Positions 54,226-63,240 of a stretch of 64,000 nt of DNA are shown one piece after another; position 1 is the stretch's first letter; each line of letters begins with the position of its first letter. Made by a program: the position numbers and the translations under genes. This DNA is from Paramesorhizobium salinisoli (lineage in GTDB: Bacteria; Pseudomonadota; Alphaproteobacteria; Rhizobiales; Rhizobiaceae), in contig NZ_QOZG01000005.1 of NCBI RefSeq assembly GCF_003335045.1, forward strand, positions 434,001 through 498,000, written 5' to 3'. Below the pieces are notes generated by a model. That model saw only the letters and a program-made list of their open reading frames with translations, was not told where the DNA came from and did no database searches.

Positions 54226-54376
54226 GTTCTCGGGGCGGGGTGCAATTCCCCACCGGCGGTATGGATGGTGGGTTAGCCCGCACATTCGAGCCCGCGAGCG
54301 CTTGGCGGGTTTCCGTCAAGGTCAGCAGATCCGGTGAGATGCCGGAGCCGACGGTATAGTCCGGATGGAAGAGAAC
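54226..54376 (+). ncRNA. FMN riboswitch (RFN element)
   Basis: The conserved RFN core is visible from GTTCTCGGGGCGGGGTGCAA through CCCCACCGGCGGTAT, a variable arm (GGTTAGCCCGC...), then GATCCGGTGAGATGCCGGAG, CCGACGGTATAGTCCGGATG and the closing GAGAAC. It binds flavin mononucleotide and lowers expression of ribH2, which begins 79 bases after the closing stem. Confidence 0.95.
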
Positions 54377-54385
54377 GAAAGAGTG

Positions 54386-54418
54386 GATGCCTGCCATACC
54401 GGCGGCATCGCGCTGTTT
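54386..54418 (+). terminator. Candidate riboswitch expression-platform hairpin
   Basis: GATGCC-T-GCC (54386-54395) pairs with GGC-GGCATC (54401-54409), closing a short loop, followed by GCGCTGTTTTG. It lies between aptamer and ribH2 start, so an FMN-dependent terminator is likely, although the U-tract is short and translational control is not excluded. Confidence 0.55.
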
Positions 54419-54430
54419 TGTACGCCCTGA

Positions 54431-54934
<504 letters not shown>

Positions 54935-54943
54935 TCCAAGCTT

Positions 54944-54978
54944 AAAAAAACAGGCTCCCGGCTGATGCCGGGAGCCTG
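54944..54978 (-). terminator. Terminator of the MFS carrier gene
   Basis: Read on the minus strand, a perfect 12-bp GC-rich stem with a 4-base loop is followed by seven U, 28 bases after the MFS stop. On the plus strand the same stem is followed by only a weak T-run, so it may also help end ribH2. Confidence 0.88.
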
Positions 54979-55005
54979 CCTGGTGTTTTCGCCAGCAATG
55001 GGCTT

Positions 55006-56655
55006 TTACTGGAAAAGGACTATCGTCTTCTGGAACGTGATCCAGACGCCCCAGAGAATGGGGATGCCGACCGCAGCCCAGGCGAGCACTGCGTTGCCGT
55101 CAAGCCCGCCCGTGCCGATGCCGAAGGATCCCCCTGGCCCGCCAGAAGTCGTCGTGGTCTTGGCCTGAAGGGCCGCGACCTCGGCGTCCGACATGAACCA
55201 TTTTTCGGCGAGCGGTTTGATGAACAGATTGGCGAGGAACCCCAGCGCCAGCATTCCGGCCAGAATATACATCGTGAAATTATAGACCAGATCGCGCGGC
55301 ACGCCCGCGTTTATCTGGAATTCGCGGATGTAATTGACCACCACGGGACCGACGATGCCCGCCGTCGCCCAGGCCGTCAGCAGGCGGCCATGGATCGCGC
55401 CGACGAACTGCGTGCCGAAAATGTCGGCGAGATAGGCCGGGACCGTGGCGAAGCCGCCGCCATACATCGACAGGATGATGCCGAAGGCGAGGACGAACAG
55501 GGCCTTGTTGCCCATGCCGGCAAGCGTCGGGGCCAGCGCATAGAGTACGATGCCAAGCAGGAAGAACGTGTAATAGGTGTTCTTGCGGCCGATCTTGTCG
55601 GAGAGCGACGCCCAGAAGAAGCGCCCGCCGATATTGAACAGCGACAACAGCCCGGTGAAACCCGCCGCAATCGCGGCGATGGCCGTCTTCTGCGAGGCGT
55701 CGAGCTGGGTGAAGCTTAGGTCAGGCAGGCCGATGAGCTTGCCGCCGAAGATTTCCTGCAGCATTGGCGACGCCATGCCGATGACGCCGATACCGGCCGA
55801 GACATTGAGGCAGAGCGCCGCCCATATCAGCCAGAACTGAGTGGTCTTGTGGGCATCGCGCAGATGGACGTTGCGCGTGGTGATCATCGCCTTCTTGTTC
55901 ACCGGAGGCGTCCAGCCCTGGGGCCGCCATCCCGCGGGCGGAATGCGGTAGCCGAAGGCGCCGCACATCATGAAGACGAAATAGATCGCGGCAAGCACGA
56001 TGAACGCCTCCCAAACACCGACCGAGGTGGCCGACTTGAAATGGTTCATCAGCATGTCGGCGAGCGGAGCGCCAATCATCGCGCCGCCGCCGAAGCCCAT
56101 GATGGCCATGCCGGTCGCCATGCCGCGACGGTCCGGGAACCATTTGATCAGCGTCGAGACCGGCGAGATATAGCCGAGGCCGAGGCCCACGCCGCCGATG
56201 ACACCCGCGCCAAGCCACATCAGCCAGAGCTGGTGCACCATGACGCCGAAGGCAGCGACGAGAATACCGCCGCACCAGCAGAGCGCTGCGACGAAGGCCG
56301 CCTTGCGCGGCCCCACCCGTTCGAGCCAGCCGCCCCAGAGCGCGGCAGAGCAGCCGAGCAGCACGAAGAAGAGTGTGTAGATCCAGCCCAGATCCGCGAC
56401 ACGCCAGTCGCAGGTCGTCGTGAACAGGGCCGTCAAAAGATTGAGATCGGCGCAGGCGACGGGCTGAGTGATGCCAAGCGAGCGCGTCAGCGGCAGCCAG
56501 AAGACGCTGAACCCATAGGCCATGCCGATGCACAGATGAATGGCGAGTGCCGCAGGCGGAACCAGCCAGCGGTTGAAGCCGGGTTTGGCGATGATGCGCT
56601 CCCGGTCGAGAATTCCGGCGCCCTCAAGGGTGCCTGCAGTGGTATCTGAAGACAT
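55006..56655 (-). CDS. Oxalate/formate antiporter (OFA) family MFS carrier
   Basis: 549 residues with about 12-14 membrane segments. IHLCIGMAYGFSVFWLPL near the N-terminus, the MFS loop GPRKAAFVAAL and WFPDRRGMATGMAIMGFGGGAMIGAPL, typical of OFA members, are clear. A large loop precedes segment 7 (WRPQGWTPPVNKKA). The C-terminus adds an extra hydrophobic helix. OFA carriers exchange oxalate for formate or import other monocarboxylates. Position next to the formate-dehydrogenase operon supports formate or oxalate as substrate. Confidence 0.87.
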   Translation of the reverse strand: MSSDTTAGTLEGAGILDRERIIAKPGFNRWLVPPAALAIHLCIGMAYGFSVFWLPLTRSLGITQPVACADLNLLTALFTTTCDWRVADLGWIYTLFFVLLGCSAALWGGWLERVGPRKAAFVAALCWCGGILVAAFGVMVHQLWLMWLGAGVIGGVGLGLGYISPVSTLIKWFPDRRGMATGMAIMGFGGGAMIGAPLADMLMNHFKSATSVGVWEAFIVLAAIYFVFMMCGAFGYRIPPAGWRPQGWTPPVNKKAMITTRNVHLRDAHKTTQFWLIWAALCLNVSAGIGVIGMASPMLQEIFGGKLIGLPDLSFTQLDASQKTAIAAIAAGFTGLLSLFNIGGRFFWASLSDKIGRKNTYYTFFLLGIVLYALAPTLAGMGNKALFVLAFGIILSMYGGGFATVPAYLADIFGTQFVGAIHGRLLTAWATAGIVGPVVVNYIREFQINAGVPRDLVYNFTMYILAGMLALGFLANLFIKPLAEKWFMSDAEVAALQAKTTTTSGGPGGSFGIGTGGLDGNAVLAWAAVGIPILWGVWITFQKTIVLFQ

Positions 56656-56832
56656 GACAACAATCCTCTCCTTCCGTCCTGGTGCCCAGGCGGATTACCT
56701 CATTGTCGAAAATTTCAAGAGAAAATGCCCACCCCGAAGGGGGTCAGGCGTCAAGATATGGTTTCAAACTATCGATCAATCGCTCCTCCCCTACCGCGTT
56801 CAATCCATTCACCTTATCCGTAGCAACCCAGG

Positions 56833-57114
56833 TCAGACCGCCGCTGGCCGGCGTATCTGCTTGGCCGCCTCGATGACCATTTCGTTCAGCCCCTTGCCGT
56901 CTTCCTGATCGAGGATGGCGAAAAGCTGGCTGCGCATGCGCGGCTCCCAGAACTGGTTGATATGATTGGCCACACCTGAAACCTGCTCCTCGCGCGGCTG
57001 CGATGCGAAGAAGGTTGCGATCTGGTTGGCCATGTAGATCAGCTTGTCATGGGTACCGCTATGGGCGGTACCACTATGGGGGGTACCACTATGGGAGGGT
57101 CCACTATGCGACAT
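56833..57114 (-). CDS. fdsD: Formate dehydrogenase subunit delta with repeat-expanded N-terminus
   Basis: 93 residues from the ATG at 57114 (GGAG 9 bases upstream). The family part is HDKLIYMANQIATFFASQPREEQVSGVANHINQFWEPRMRSQLFAIL. FdsD is needed for mature active enzyme. Before it lies a His/Ser/Gly-rich run coded by four 15-bp units, each encoding HSG(T/P) plus one residue, inserted after the usual Met-Ser. ATGs at 57129 and 57141 are alternative starts. The gene directly follows fdhD. Confidence 0.85.
   Translation of the reverse strand: MSHSGPSHSGTPHSGTAHSGTHDKLIYMANQIATFFASQPREEQVSGVANHINQFWEPRMRSQLFAILDQEDGKGLNEMVIEAAKQIRRPAAV
57051..57110 (-). repeat. In-frame 15-bp tandem repeat in fdsD
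   Basis: Four units of 15 bp (57051-57065, 57066-57080, 57081-57095, 57096-57110), near-identical, containing GGTACC sites except the last, all keeping the fdsD frame. They encode a histidine every five residues. Such repeats expand or contract by slippage without breaking the protein. Confidence 0.9.
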
Positions 57115-57141
57115 GGGCCGTTGCTCCATTGTTTGCCGCAT

Positions 57142-57984
57142 TTAAGCGACGTCCGGTTCCACCTGACTGCAAAATGCAGTCTCGATGCGGTCTGTATGGG
57201 TATAAATGTCGAACTCGTCGCCGCGCACCAGCGCGACAAGCGTGATGCCCGCTGCTTCCGCCGTGCGGATGGCAAGGGCTGTCGGCGCGGAGACGGCGAT
57301 GAGCACGGGCGCGCCTGTGATGGCCGTCTTCTGCACCATCTCGATCGAAACGCGGCTGGTGACGACCACCGCGCCGTTTGCGCCGTCGATGCCCTGACGC
57401 GCCAGGGCTCCGGCCAGCTTATCGAGCGCATTGTGGCGTCCGACATCCTCGCGGGCGGCGACGATCCCCTTGCCGGGGACGTAAAAACCCGCCGCATGGA
57501 CTGCGCCCGTCTCGGTATGGAGCGGTTGGCGGGCGGAAAGGAGCTTGACGGATTGCGCGATATCGCCCGCCGTCAGGTGCAGGTTCGACCCGACCAAAGC
57601 GACCGGCTTCAATGCCTCATCGATCGACTCGATGCCGCAGAGGCCACAGCCTACCGGCCCCGCCATATGGCGGCGGCGGCGGTTAAGCGCCTCGCGCCTG
57701 TCGCCGGCGAGCGTGATCTGGATATCGATGCCCTGATCATGATCCTCAACCGCTATTTCGCGTATATCGGATGCATTCTCGATGATGCCTTCGGAAAGGC
57801 TGAAGCCGACGGCGAAATCTTCCATGTCGGAAGGGGTGGCCATCATCACCGCATGGGTCGTGCCGCCATAGCTGAAGGCAACCGGCGTCTCCTCCGGCAC
57901 GATACGGACAGCGGATGTCGTGCCGCCCTTGCGGCGGGCGACGCGGGAGACAGGATGACGGGTGAGACGTGTGGGCACAGACAC
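57142..57984 (-). CDS. fdhD: Formate dehydrogenase sulphurtransferase FdhD
   Basis: 280 residues. FdhD moves sulphur from IscS to the molybdenum cofactor, needed for active formate dehydrogenase. The CxxC motif is in GPVGCGLCGIES; RIVPEETPVAFSYGG and EDVGRHNALDKLAGAL are other family marks. I chose the GTG at 57984, 4 bases after the fdsA stop with AGGGGC just upstream. A longer frame to 58047 lies inside fdsA. Confidence 0.93.
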   Translation of the reverse strand: MSVPTRLTRHPVSRVARRKGGTTSAVRIVPEETPVAFSYGGTTHAVMMATPSDMEDFAVGFSLSEGIIENASDIREIAVEDHDQGIDIQITLAGDRREALNRRRRHMAGPVGCGLCGIESIDEALKPVALVGSNLHLTAGDIAQSVKLLSARQPLHTETGAVHAAGFYVPGKGIVAAREDVGRHNALDKLAGALARQGIDGANGAVVVTSRVSIEMVQKTAITGAPVLIAVSAPTALAIRTAEAAGITLVALVRGDEFDIYTHTDRIETAFCSQVEPDVA

Positions 57985-57988
57985 GCCC

Positions 57989-60874
57989 CTACTCCGCCGC
58001 TTCCAGTCCGGCAGCGATCCGCCGGCTCTGCTTCGCCTGTTCCTCATATTCGACCTGCCATTCGGACGGGCCGTTGGAGGGGGCGATCTGCACGGCTGTC
58101 ACCTTGTATTCTGGACAGTTGGTCGCCCAGTCCGAGAAGTCGGTGGTGATCACGTTCGCCTGCGTCGTGGGGTGATGGAAGGTGGTGTAGACCACACCGG
58201 GAGAAACGCGGTCGGTGATCTTGGCGCGCAGCGTCGTCTCGCCCGAGCGGCTTGCGATCTTCACCCAGTCGCCTTCGCGCACGCCGCGCTGCTCGGCATC
58301 GTGCGGATGGATCTCCAGCCGGTCCTCCTCGTGCCAGACGACATTTTCGGTGCGCCGCGTCTGCGCGCCGACATTATATTGCGAGAGGATGCGGCCCGTG
58401 GTGAGCAGCAGCGGGAAGCGCGGACCGGTACGCTCGTCCGTCGCCACATATTCGGTGCGGATGAACTTGCCCTTGCCGCGCACGAAGCCCTCGATATGCA
58501 TGACGGGCGTGCCGAGCGGCGCCTTTTCGTTGCAGGGCCATTGCACCGAGCCCTCGCGTTCCAGAAGATCGTAGGACACACCGGCAAAGCTCGGCGTCGT
58601 CATGGCGATCTCGTCCATGATCTGGGAGGGATGCGTATAATTCCAGCCGAGGCCCATGGCGTTTGCCAGGTTCTGCGTCACCTCCCAGTCGGCAAAGCCG
58701 TTTTTCGGCGACATGACCTTGCGCACGCGGTTGATGCGGCGCTCGGCATTGGTGAAGGTGCCGTCCTTTTCCAGGAACGTAGAGCCCGGCAGGAAGACAT
58801 GGGCGTAGTTGGCCGTCTCGTTCAAGAACAAATCGTGGACCACGACGCATTCCATCGCCGCCAGCCCCGCCGCCACATGCTTCGTATCCGGGTCGGACTG
58901 CAGGATATCCTCGCCCTGGATGTAGATGCCCTTGAATGTGCCGTCGACGGCGGCGTCGAGCATGTTGGGGATGCGCAGGCCGGGCTCGTTCTGGAGCTGG
59001 ACGCCCCAGAGCTTTTCGAAGATGTCGCGGGCCGCGTCGTCCGAGATATGGCGATAACCCGGCAGCTCGTGCGGGAAGGAACCCATATCGCAGGAGCCCT
59101 GCACATTGTTCTGGCCGCGCAGCGGATTCACGCCGACGCCGGGACGGCCGATATTGCCTGTCACCATGGCGAGATTGGCGATGGCGATGACGGTGGTCGA
59201 GCCCTGGCTGTGCTCGGTGACGCCGAGACCGTAATAGATCGCGCCATTGCCGCCGGTGGCGAAAAGACGCGCCGCGTTGCGGATCGTCTCGGCCGGGACG
59301 CCTGAGAGCTTCTCGACCGCTTCCGGGCTGTGCTCGGGAAGTGAGACGAAGGACGCCCAATCCTGGAACTCGGCCCAGTCGCAACGCTCGCGGATGAAGG
59401 CCTCGTCGAACAGGCCTTCAGTAACGATGACATGAGAGAGCGAGGTGATGACGGCGACATTGGTGCCGGGCCTGAGCGGCAAATGATAGGCGGCCTCGAC
59501 ATGCGGGGTGCGCACCAGATCGATGCGGCGCGGATCGATGACGATCAGCTTTGCGCCCTGCCGCAGCCGCTTCTTGAGACGCGAGCCGAATACCGGGTGG
59601 CCATCGGTCGGATTGGCGCCGATGACGACGACCACATCGGTCTGCTCGACGCTATCGAAATCCTGCGTGCCGGCGGAGGTGCCGAAGGTGGACTTGAGAC
59701 CGTAGCCGGTCGGCGAATGGCAGACGCGGGCGCAGGTATCGACATTGTTGTTGCCGAAGCCGGCGCGGATCAGCTTCTGCACCAGGAAGGTTTCCTCATT
59801 GGTGCAGCGCGACGAGGTGATGCCGCCGATGGAATTGCGGCCATATTGATATTGGAGCCGGCGGAACTCGCTGGCCACGTGGCTGTAGGCCTCGTCCCAA
59901 GTCACCTCGCGCCAGGGATCGGTAATCTTCTCGCGGATCATCGGGTTGAGGATGCGGTCCTTGTGGGTGGCATAGCCATAGGCGAAGCGGCCCTTGACGC
60001 AGGAATGGCCGCGATTGGCCTTGCCGTCCTTGAAGGGCACCATGCGGACGAGTTCCTCGCCGCGCATTTCCGCCTTGAACGAGCAGCCGACGCCGCAATA
60101 GGCGCAGGTGGTCACTTTGGAATGCTCGGGCTGGCCGATCTCGATCACCGATTTCTCGGTCAGCGTCGCCGTCGGGCAGGCCTGCACGCAGGCGCCGCAG
60201 GAGACGCATTCGGAACCGAGGAAGGATTCATGCATTCCCGGCGAGACGCGCGAATTGAAGCCCCTACCCTCGATGGTCAGCGCGAAGGTGCCCTGCACTT
60301 CCTCGCAAGCGCGCACGCAACGCGAACAGACAATGCATTTGGCGGGATCGTAGGTGAAATAGGGGTTGGATTCGTCCTTGGGCAGGAAACGCGCATTCAA
60401 AGCGCTGTCAGTTTTGGCAGCGGGGAAAACGTGGTTTTCGCCCTCATAGCCATAACGCACATCGCGCAGACCGACCGCGCCGGCCATGTCCTGCAATTCG
60501 CAATCGCCATTGGCCGCGCAGGTGAGGCAATCCAGCGGATGGTCGGAGATATAAAGCTCCATCACGCCGCGGCGGATATCCTTGAGCCGCCCCGTCTGGG
60601 TGCGGACGACGAGGCCTTCCATGGCGGGCGTGGTGCACGAGGATGGCGTGCCGTTGCGGCCTTCGATCTCGACGAGGCAGAGCCGGCAGGAGCCGAAGGC
60701 ATCGACCATGTCGGTGGCGCAGAGCTTGGGGATCTGGATCCCCGCCTCCATCGCCGCGCGCATGATGGAGGTGCCCTCGGGGACCGTGACCTCCGCACCG
60801 TCCACGGTGAGCGTCACCATCTTCTGCGAGCGGGAGGCGGGTGTGCCGTAGTCGATTTCATGCACGAGAGACAT
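57989..60874 (-). CDS. fdsA: NAD-dependent formate dehydrogenase alpha subunit
   Basis: 961-residue catalytic subunit that oxidises formate to CO2 and passes electrons to FdsB/G. N-terminal [2Fe-2S] ligands C52, C63, C66 and C80; a His112/C116/C119/C125 cluster; two ferredoxin clusters (CIVCSRCVRAC from C180 and CVSCGACVQACP from C223); then a 4Fe-4S site C257, C260, C264, C292. The Mo ligand is C385 (CARVCHSPTG), so this is the cysteine, not selenocysteine, type. AGGAGG lies 6 bases before the ATG at 60874; the longer frame to 61036 runs into a repeat. Confidence 0.96.
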   Translation of the reverse strand: MSLVHEIDYGTPASRSQKMVTLTVDGAEVTVPEGTSIMRAAMEAGIQIPKLCATDMVDAFGSCRLCLVEIEGRNGTPSSCTTPAMEGLVVRTQTGRLKDIRRGVMELYISDHPLDCLTCAANGDCELQDMAGAVGLRDVRYGYEGENHVFPAAKTDSALNARFLPKDESNPYFTYDPAKCIVCSRCVRACEEVQGTFALTIEGRGFNSRVSPGMHESFLGSECVSCGACVQACPTATLTEKSVIEIGQPEHSKVTTCAYCGVGCSFKAEMRGEELVRMVPFKDGKANRGHSCVKGRFAYGYATHKDRILNPMIREKITDPWREVTWDEAYSHVASEFRRLQYQYGRNSIGGITSSRCTNEETFLVQKLIRAGFGNNNVDTCARVCHSPTGYGLKSTFGTSAGTQDFDSVEQTDVVVVIGANPTDGHPVFGSRLKKRLRQGAKLIVIDPRRIDLVRTPHVEAAYHLPLRPGTNVAVITSLSHVIVTEGLFDEAFIRERCDWAEFQDWASFVSLPEHSPEAVEKLSGVPAETIRNAARLFATGGNGAIYYGLGVTEHSQGSTTVIAIANLAMVTGNIGRPGVGVNPLRGQNNVQGSCDMGSFPHELPGYRHISDDAARDIFEKLWGVQLQNEPGLRIPNMLDAAVDGTFKGIYIQGEDILQSDPDTKHVAAGLAAMECVVVHDLFLNETANYAHVFLPGSTFLEKDGTFTNAERRINRVRKVMSPKNGFADWEVTQNLANAMGLGWNYTHPSQIMDEIAMTTPSFAGVSYDLLEREGSVQWPCNEKAPLGTPVMHIEGFVRGKGKFIRTEYVATDERTGPRFPLLLTTGRILSQYNVGAQTRRTENVVWHEEDRLEIHPHDAEQRGVREGDWVKIASRSGETTLRAKITDRVSPGVVYTTFHHPTTQANVITTDFSDWATNCPEYKVTAVQIAPSNGPSEWQVEYEEQAKQSRRIAAGLEAAE

Positions 60875-60934
60875 GGTAAGCCTCCTGAAGGGTTTGGTGG
60901 GCGCAAGAGGTGTCGGAAGGGCGGCGTGTAGCAA

Positions 60935-61095
60935 CACCCCCTTCTGTCCTGCCGGAAATCTCCCCCACAAGAAGGGAGATTGGCTGACGCCACTCTTGGC
61001 GCCTATTCTGCAACAGTCGCGATTGGTGCCGAACACCCATGAAGGTGTAATCTCCCCCCTTGTGGGGGAGATGTCCGGCAGGACAGAGGGGGGTG
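60935..61095. repeat. RIME-like mosaic palindromic repeat, copy 2
   Basis: A 161-bp element of the same build and orientation as the copy at 32281: long imperfect inverted ends (CACCCCCTTCTGTCCTGCCGGA against the complement ending near 61095), inner C-run/G-run palindromes, and shared interior AGATTGGCTGACGC and GCGATTGGT. It fills almost the whole gap between fdsB and fdsA, so it is cotranscribed with them and could act on the mRNA. Confidence 0.88.
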
Positions 61096-61114
61096 GATCG
61101 TCTGGCGATACGCA

Positions 61115-62671
61115 TCATTCCGCCGCCTCCCTCACCGGCACGGGCCGGAAATCCTCGGGGAAATGCGTCAGCGCGCTCATCACCGGATAGGGCGTGAAGC
61201 CGCCCAGTGCGCAAAGCGAGCCGAATTTCATGGTGTTGCAGAGGTCGGTCAGGACCGCGATCTGCTTCTCCGGTTCCACACCGGCGGCGATGCGGTCGGC
61301 CAGTTCGACGCCGCGCGTCGAGCCGATGCGGCAGGGGGTGCACTTGCCGCAACTCTCAATGGCGCAAAATTCCATCGCAAAGCGCGCCTGCTTCAGCATG
61401 TCGACACTATCGTCGAAGACGACGATGCCGGCATGGCCGATAAGCCCGTCCTTTGCGGCAAAAGCCTCATAGTCGAACGGCGTATCGAAGAGTTCGCGCG
61501 GGAAATAGGCCCCCAGCGGCCCGCCGACCTGCACCGCCTTGACCGGCCTGCCTGTAGCCGTGCCGCCGCCGATCCCATCCACCAGTTCGCCCAGCGTGAG
61601 GCCGAAGGCGGCTTCGAACAGGCCGCCATGCTTCACGTTCCCCGCGATCTGGATCGGGATGGTGCCGCGCGAGCGGCCCATGCCGAAATCGCGGTAGAAG
61701 GTCGCGCCCCGGTCCATGATAATGGGCACAGAGGCGAGCGAGATGACATTGTTGATGACCGTCGGCTTGCCGAAGAGCCCCTTATGGGCGGGAAGCGGCG
61801 GCTTGGCGCGCACGATGCCGCGCTTTCCCTCGAGACTTTCGAGAAGCGCCGTTTCCTCGCCGCAGACATAAGCGCCCGCGCCGACGCGCACCTCCAGATC
61901 GAAGGCATGGGCGGAACCGAGAACGCTTGCGCCGATCACGCCAGCCTTCCTCGCGACCGCAATCGCCTCGTTCATCGTGGCGACGGCGTGGGGGTATTCC
62001 GAGCGGATATAGATGTAGCCCTTGGTGGCGCGGGTGGCGATGCCGGCGATCGTCATGCCTTCGATCAGCACGAAGGGATCGCCCTCCATGATCATGCGGT
62101 CGGCAAAGGTGCCGCTATCCCCCTCGTCGGCGTTGCAGACGATATATTTGCGCGGATTTTCCGTGTCGAGCACGGTCTTCCACTTGATGCCAGTCGGGAA
62201 ACCCGCGCCGCCACGGCCGCGCAGGCCGGATTCGGTGACTTGCGCCACGATCTGGGCAGCCTCGAGCTTCAGCGCATTCTCCAGCCCTTGCAGGCCGCCA
62301 TGGGCGCGATAATCGTCGAGCGACACGGGATCGGTGATACCGCAGCGGGCAAAGGTCAGCCGCGTCTGGCGGGCGAGGAACGGGATTTCCCCGGCGAGGC
62401 CAAGGGACAAGCGATGTTCGCCACCTTCAGGCAATCCGGCATCGAGGAGCGAAGCGACATCGGCGGGCTTCACCGGGCCATAGGCAACACGGCCCTGAGG
62501 CGTTTCCACCTCGACCATCGGCTCCAGCCAATAGAGGCCGCGCGAGCCGTTGCGCACGATCTTCACATCGAGCCCGCGCGCGGCGATCTCCTTTTCGATG
62601 GCCTTCGCCACCTTTTCGGCACCGAGCGCCAGCGCGCCGGAATCGCGGGGGATATAGATGGTCGCCGTCAT
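61115..62671 (-). CDS. fdsB: NAD-dependent formate dehydrogenase beta subunit
   Basis: 518-residue NuoF-like subunit that binds FMN and NAD and reduces NAD+. An N-terminal thioredoxin-like domain (about 1-110) precedes the FMN domain GRGGAGFPTGIKWKTVL, ICNADEGDSGTFADRMIMEGDP, and the 4Fe-4S motif ESCGKCTPCRIGSTRG. The stop of fdsG overlaps its ATG by 4 bp. Confidence 0.96.
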   Translation of the reverse strand: MTATIYIPRDSGALALGAEKVAKAIEKEIAARGLDVKIVRNGSRGLYWLEPMVEVETPQGRVAYGPVKPADVASLLDAGLPEGGEHRLSLGLAGEIPFLARQTRLTFARCGITDPVSLDDYRAHGGLQGLENALKLEAAQIVAQVTESGLRGRGGAGFPTGIKWKTVLDTENPRKYIVCNADEGDSGTFADRMIMEGDPFVLIEGMTIAGIATRATKGYIYIRSEYPHAVATMNEAIAVARKAGVIGASVLGSAHAFDLEVRVGAGAYVCGEETALLESLEGKRGIVRAKPPLPAHKGLFGKPTVINNVISLASVPIIMDRGATFYRDFGMGRSRGTIPIQIAGNVKHGGLFEAAFGLTLGELVDGIGGGTATGRPVKAVQVGGPLGAYFPRELFDTPFDYEAFAAKDGLIGHAGIVVFDDSVDMLKQARFAMEFCAIESCGKCTPCRIGSTRGVELADRIAAGVEPEKQIAVLTDLCNTMKFGSLCALGGFTPYPVMSALTHFPEDFRPVPVREAAE

Positions 62672-63147
62672 AGCCGGACCTCCATCGCGATTTCCTGCAA
62701 CTGCTCTTCATCGAGCCTGCCGATGACCTCGCCGTCGAGCATGGCGGCGGGGGCGCAGGCGCATAGGCCGAGGCAATAGATCGGCTCCAGCGTCACCGCG
62801 CCATCGGCGCTGGTTTCATGCCAGTTGACGCCCAGGAGCTCGACCGCGCGCGCAGCCAGAGCATCGCCGCCCATCGACTGGCAGGCCTCGGCCCGGCAGA
62901 TCTTGAGCACATGGCGGCCCGCGGGATGGCTGCGGTAATCATGATAGAAGGTGAAAACACCGTGCACTTCCGCGCGCGAAAGGTTCAGGGCATTGGCGAC
63001 AAGCGGAAGTGTCTCGGGAGGGACATAGCCGAACTCCTCCTGCAGACCATGGAGGATCGGCAGAAGCGGCCCTTCGGCGCTCTTCAGTTGATTGATAATC
63101 TCTATCGCTCTTGCGGCGATATCGGTACGTGCGGTCTGCATTTCCAT
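62668..63147 (-). CDS. fdsG: NAD-dependent formate dehydrogenase gamma subunit
   Basis: 159-residue NuoE-like subunit with a thioredoxin-like fold and one [2Fe-2S] centre, ligands in CRAEAC and CLGLCACAPA. PILHGLQEEFGYVPPE is the usual start. It passes electrons between FdsB and FdsA. GGGAGGG precedes the ATG at 63147; a second ATG lies 6 bp in. First structural gene of the operon. Confidence 0.95.
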   Translation of the reverse strand: MEMQTARTDIAARAIEIINQLKSAEGPLLPILHGLQEEFGYVPPETLPLVANALNLSRAEVHGVFTFYHDYRSHPAGRHVLKICRAEACQSMGGDALAARAVELLGVNWHETSADGAVTLEPIYCLGLCACAPAAMLDGEVIGRLDEEQLQEIAMEVRL

Positions 63148-63240
63148 GCAGCGCCCTCCCTTGTTTCCCCTTACTTTAGAATGAGACCAAAAAGCCGGGA
63201 TATAATCAATAGGGCTGTACCGTTGGACGATAGAAGAATC

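Noticed and set aside
57051-57110. CRISPR-like array at the fdsD repeat
   Set aside because: Units are contiguous 15-bp tandem copies without spacers and keep the fdsD frame.
59700-59760. Selenocysteine (in-frame TGA) at the formate dehydrogenase active site
   Set aside because: The Mo-ligand position is a cysteine codon (C385 in CARVCHSP) and the frame has no internal TGA.
59432-60931. 499-codon plus-strand open frame opposite fdsA
   Set aside because: Antisense shadow of a GC-rich gene whose iron-sulphur motifs are clear on the minus strand.
61163-62779. 538-codon plus-strand open frame opposite fdsB
   Set aside because: Antisense shadow; no motif or ribosome site, while FdsB motifs are complete on the other strand.
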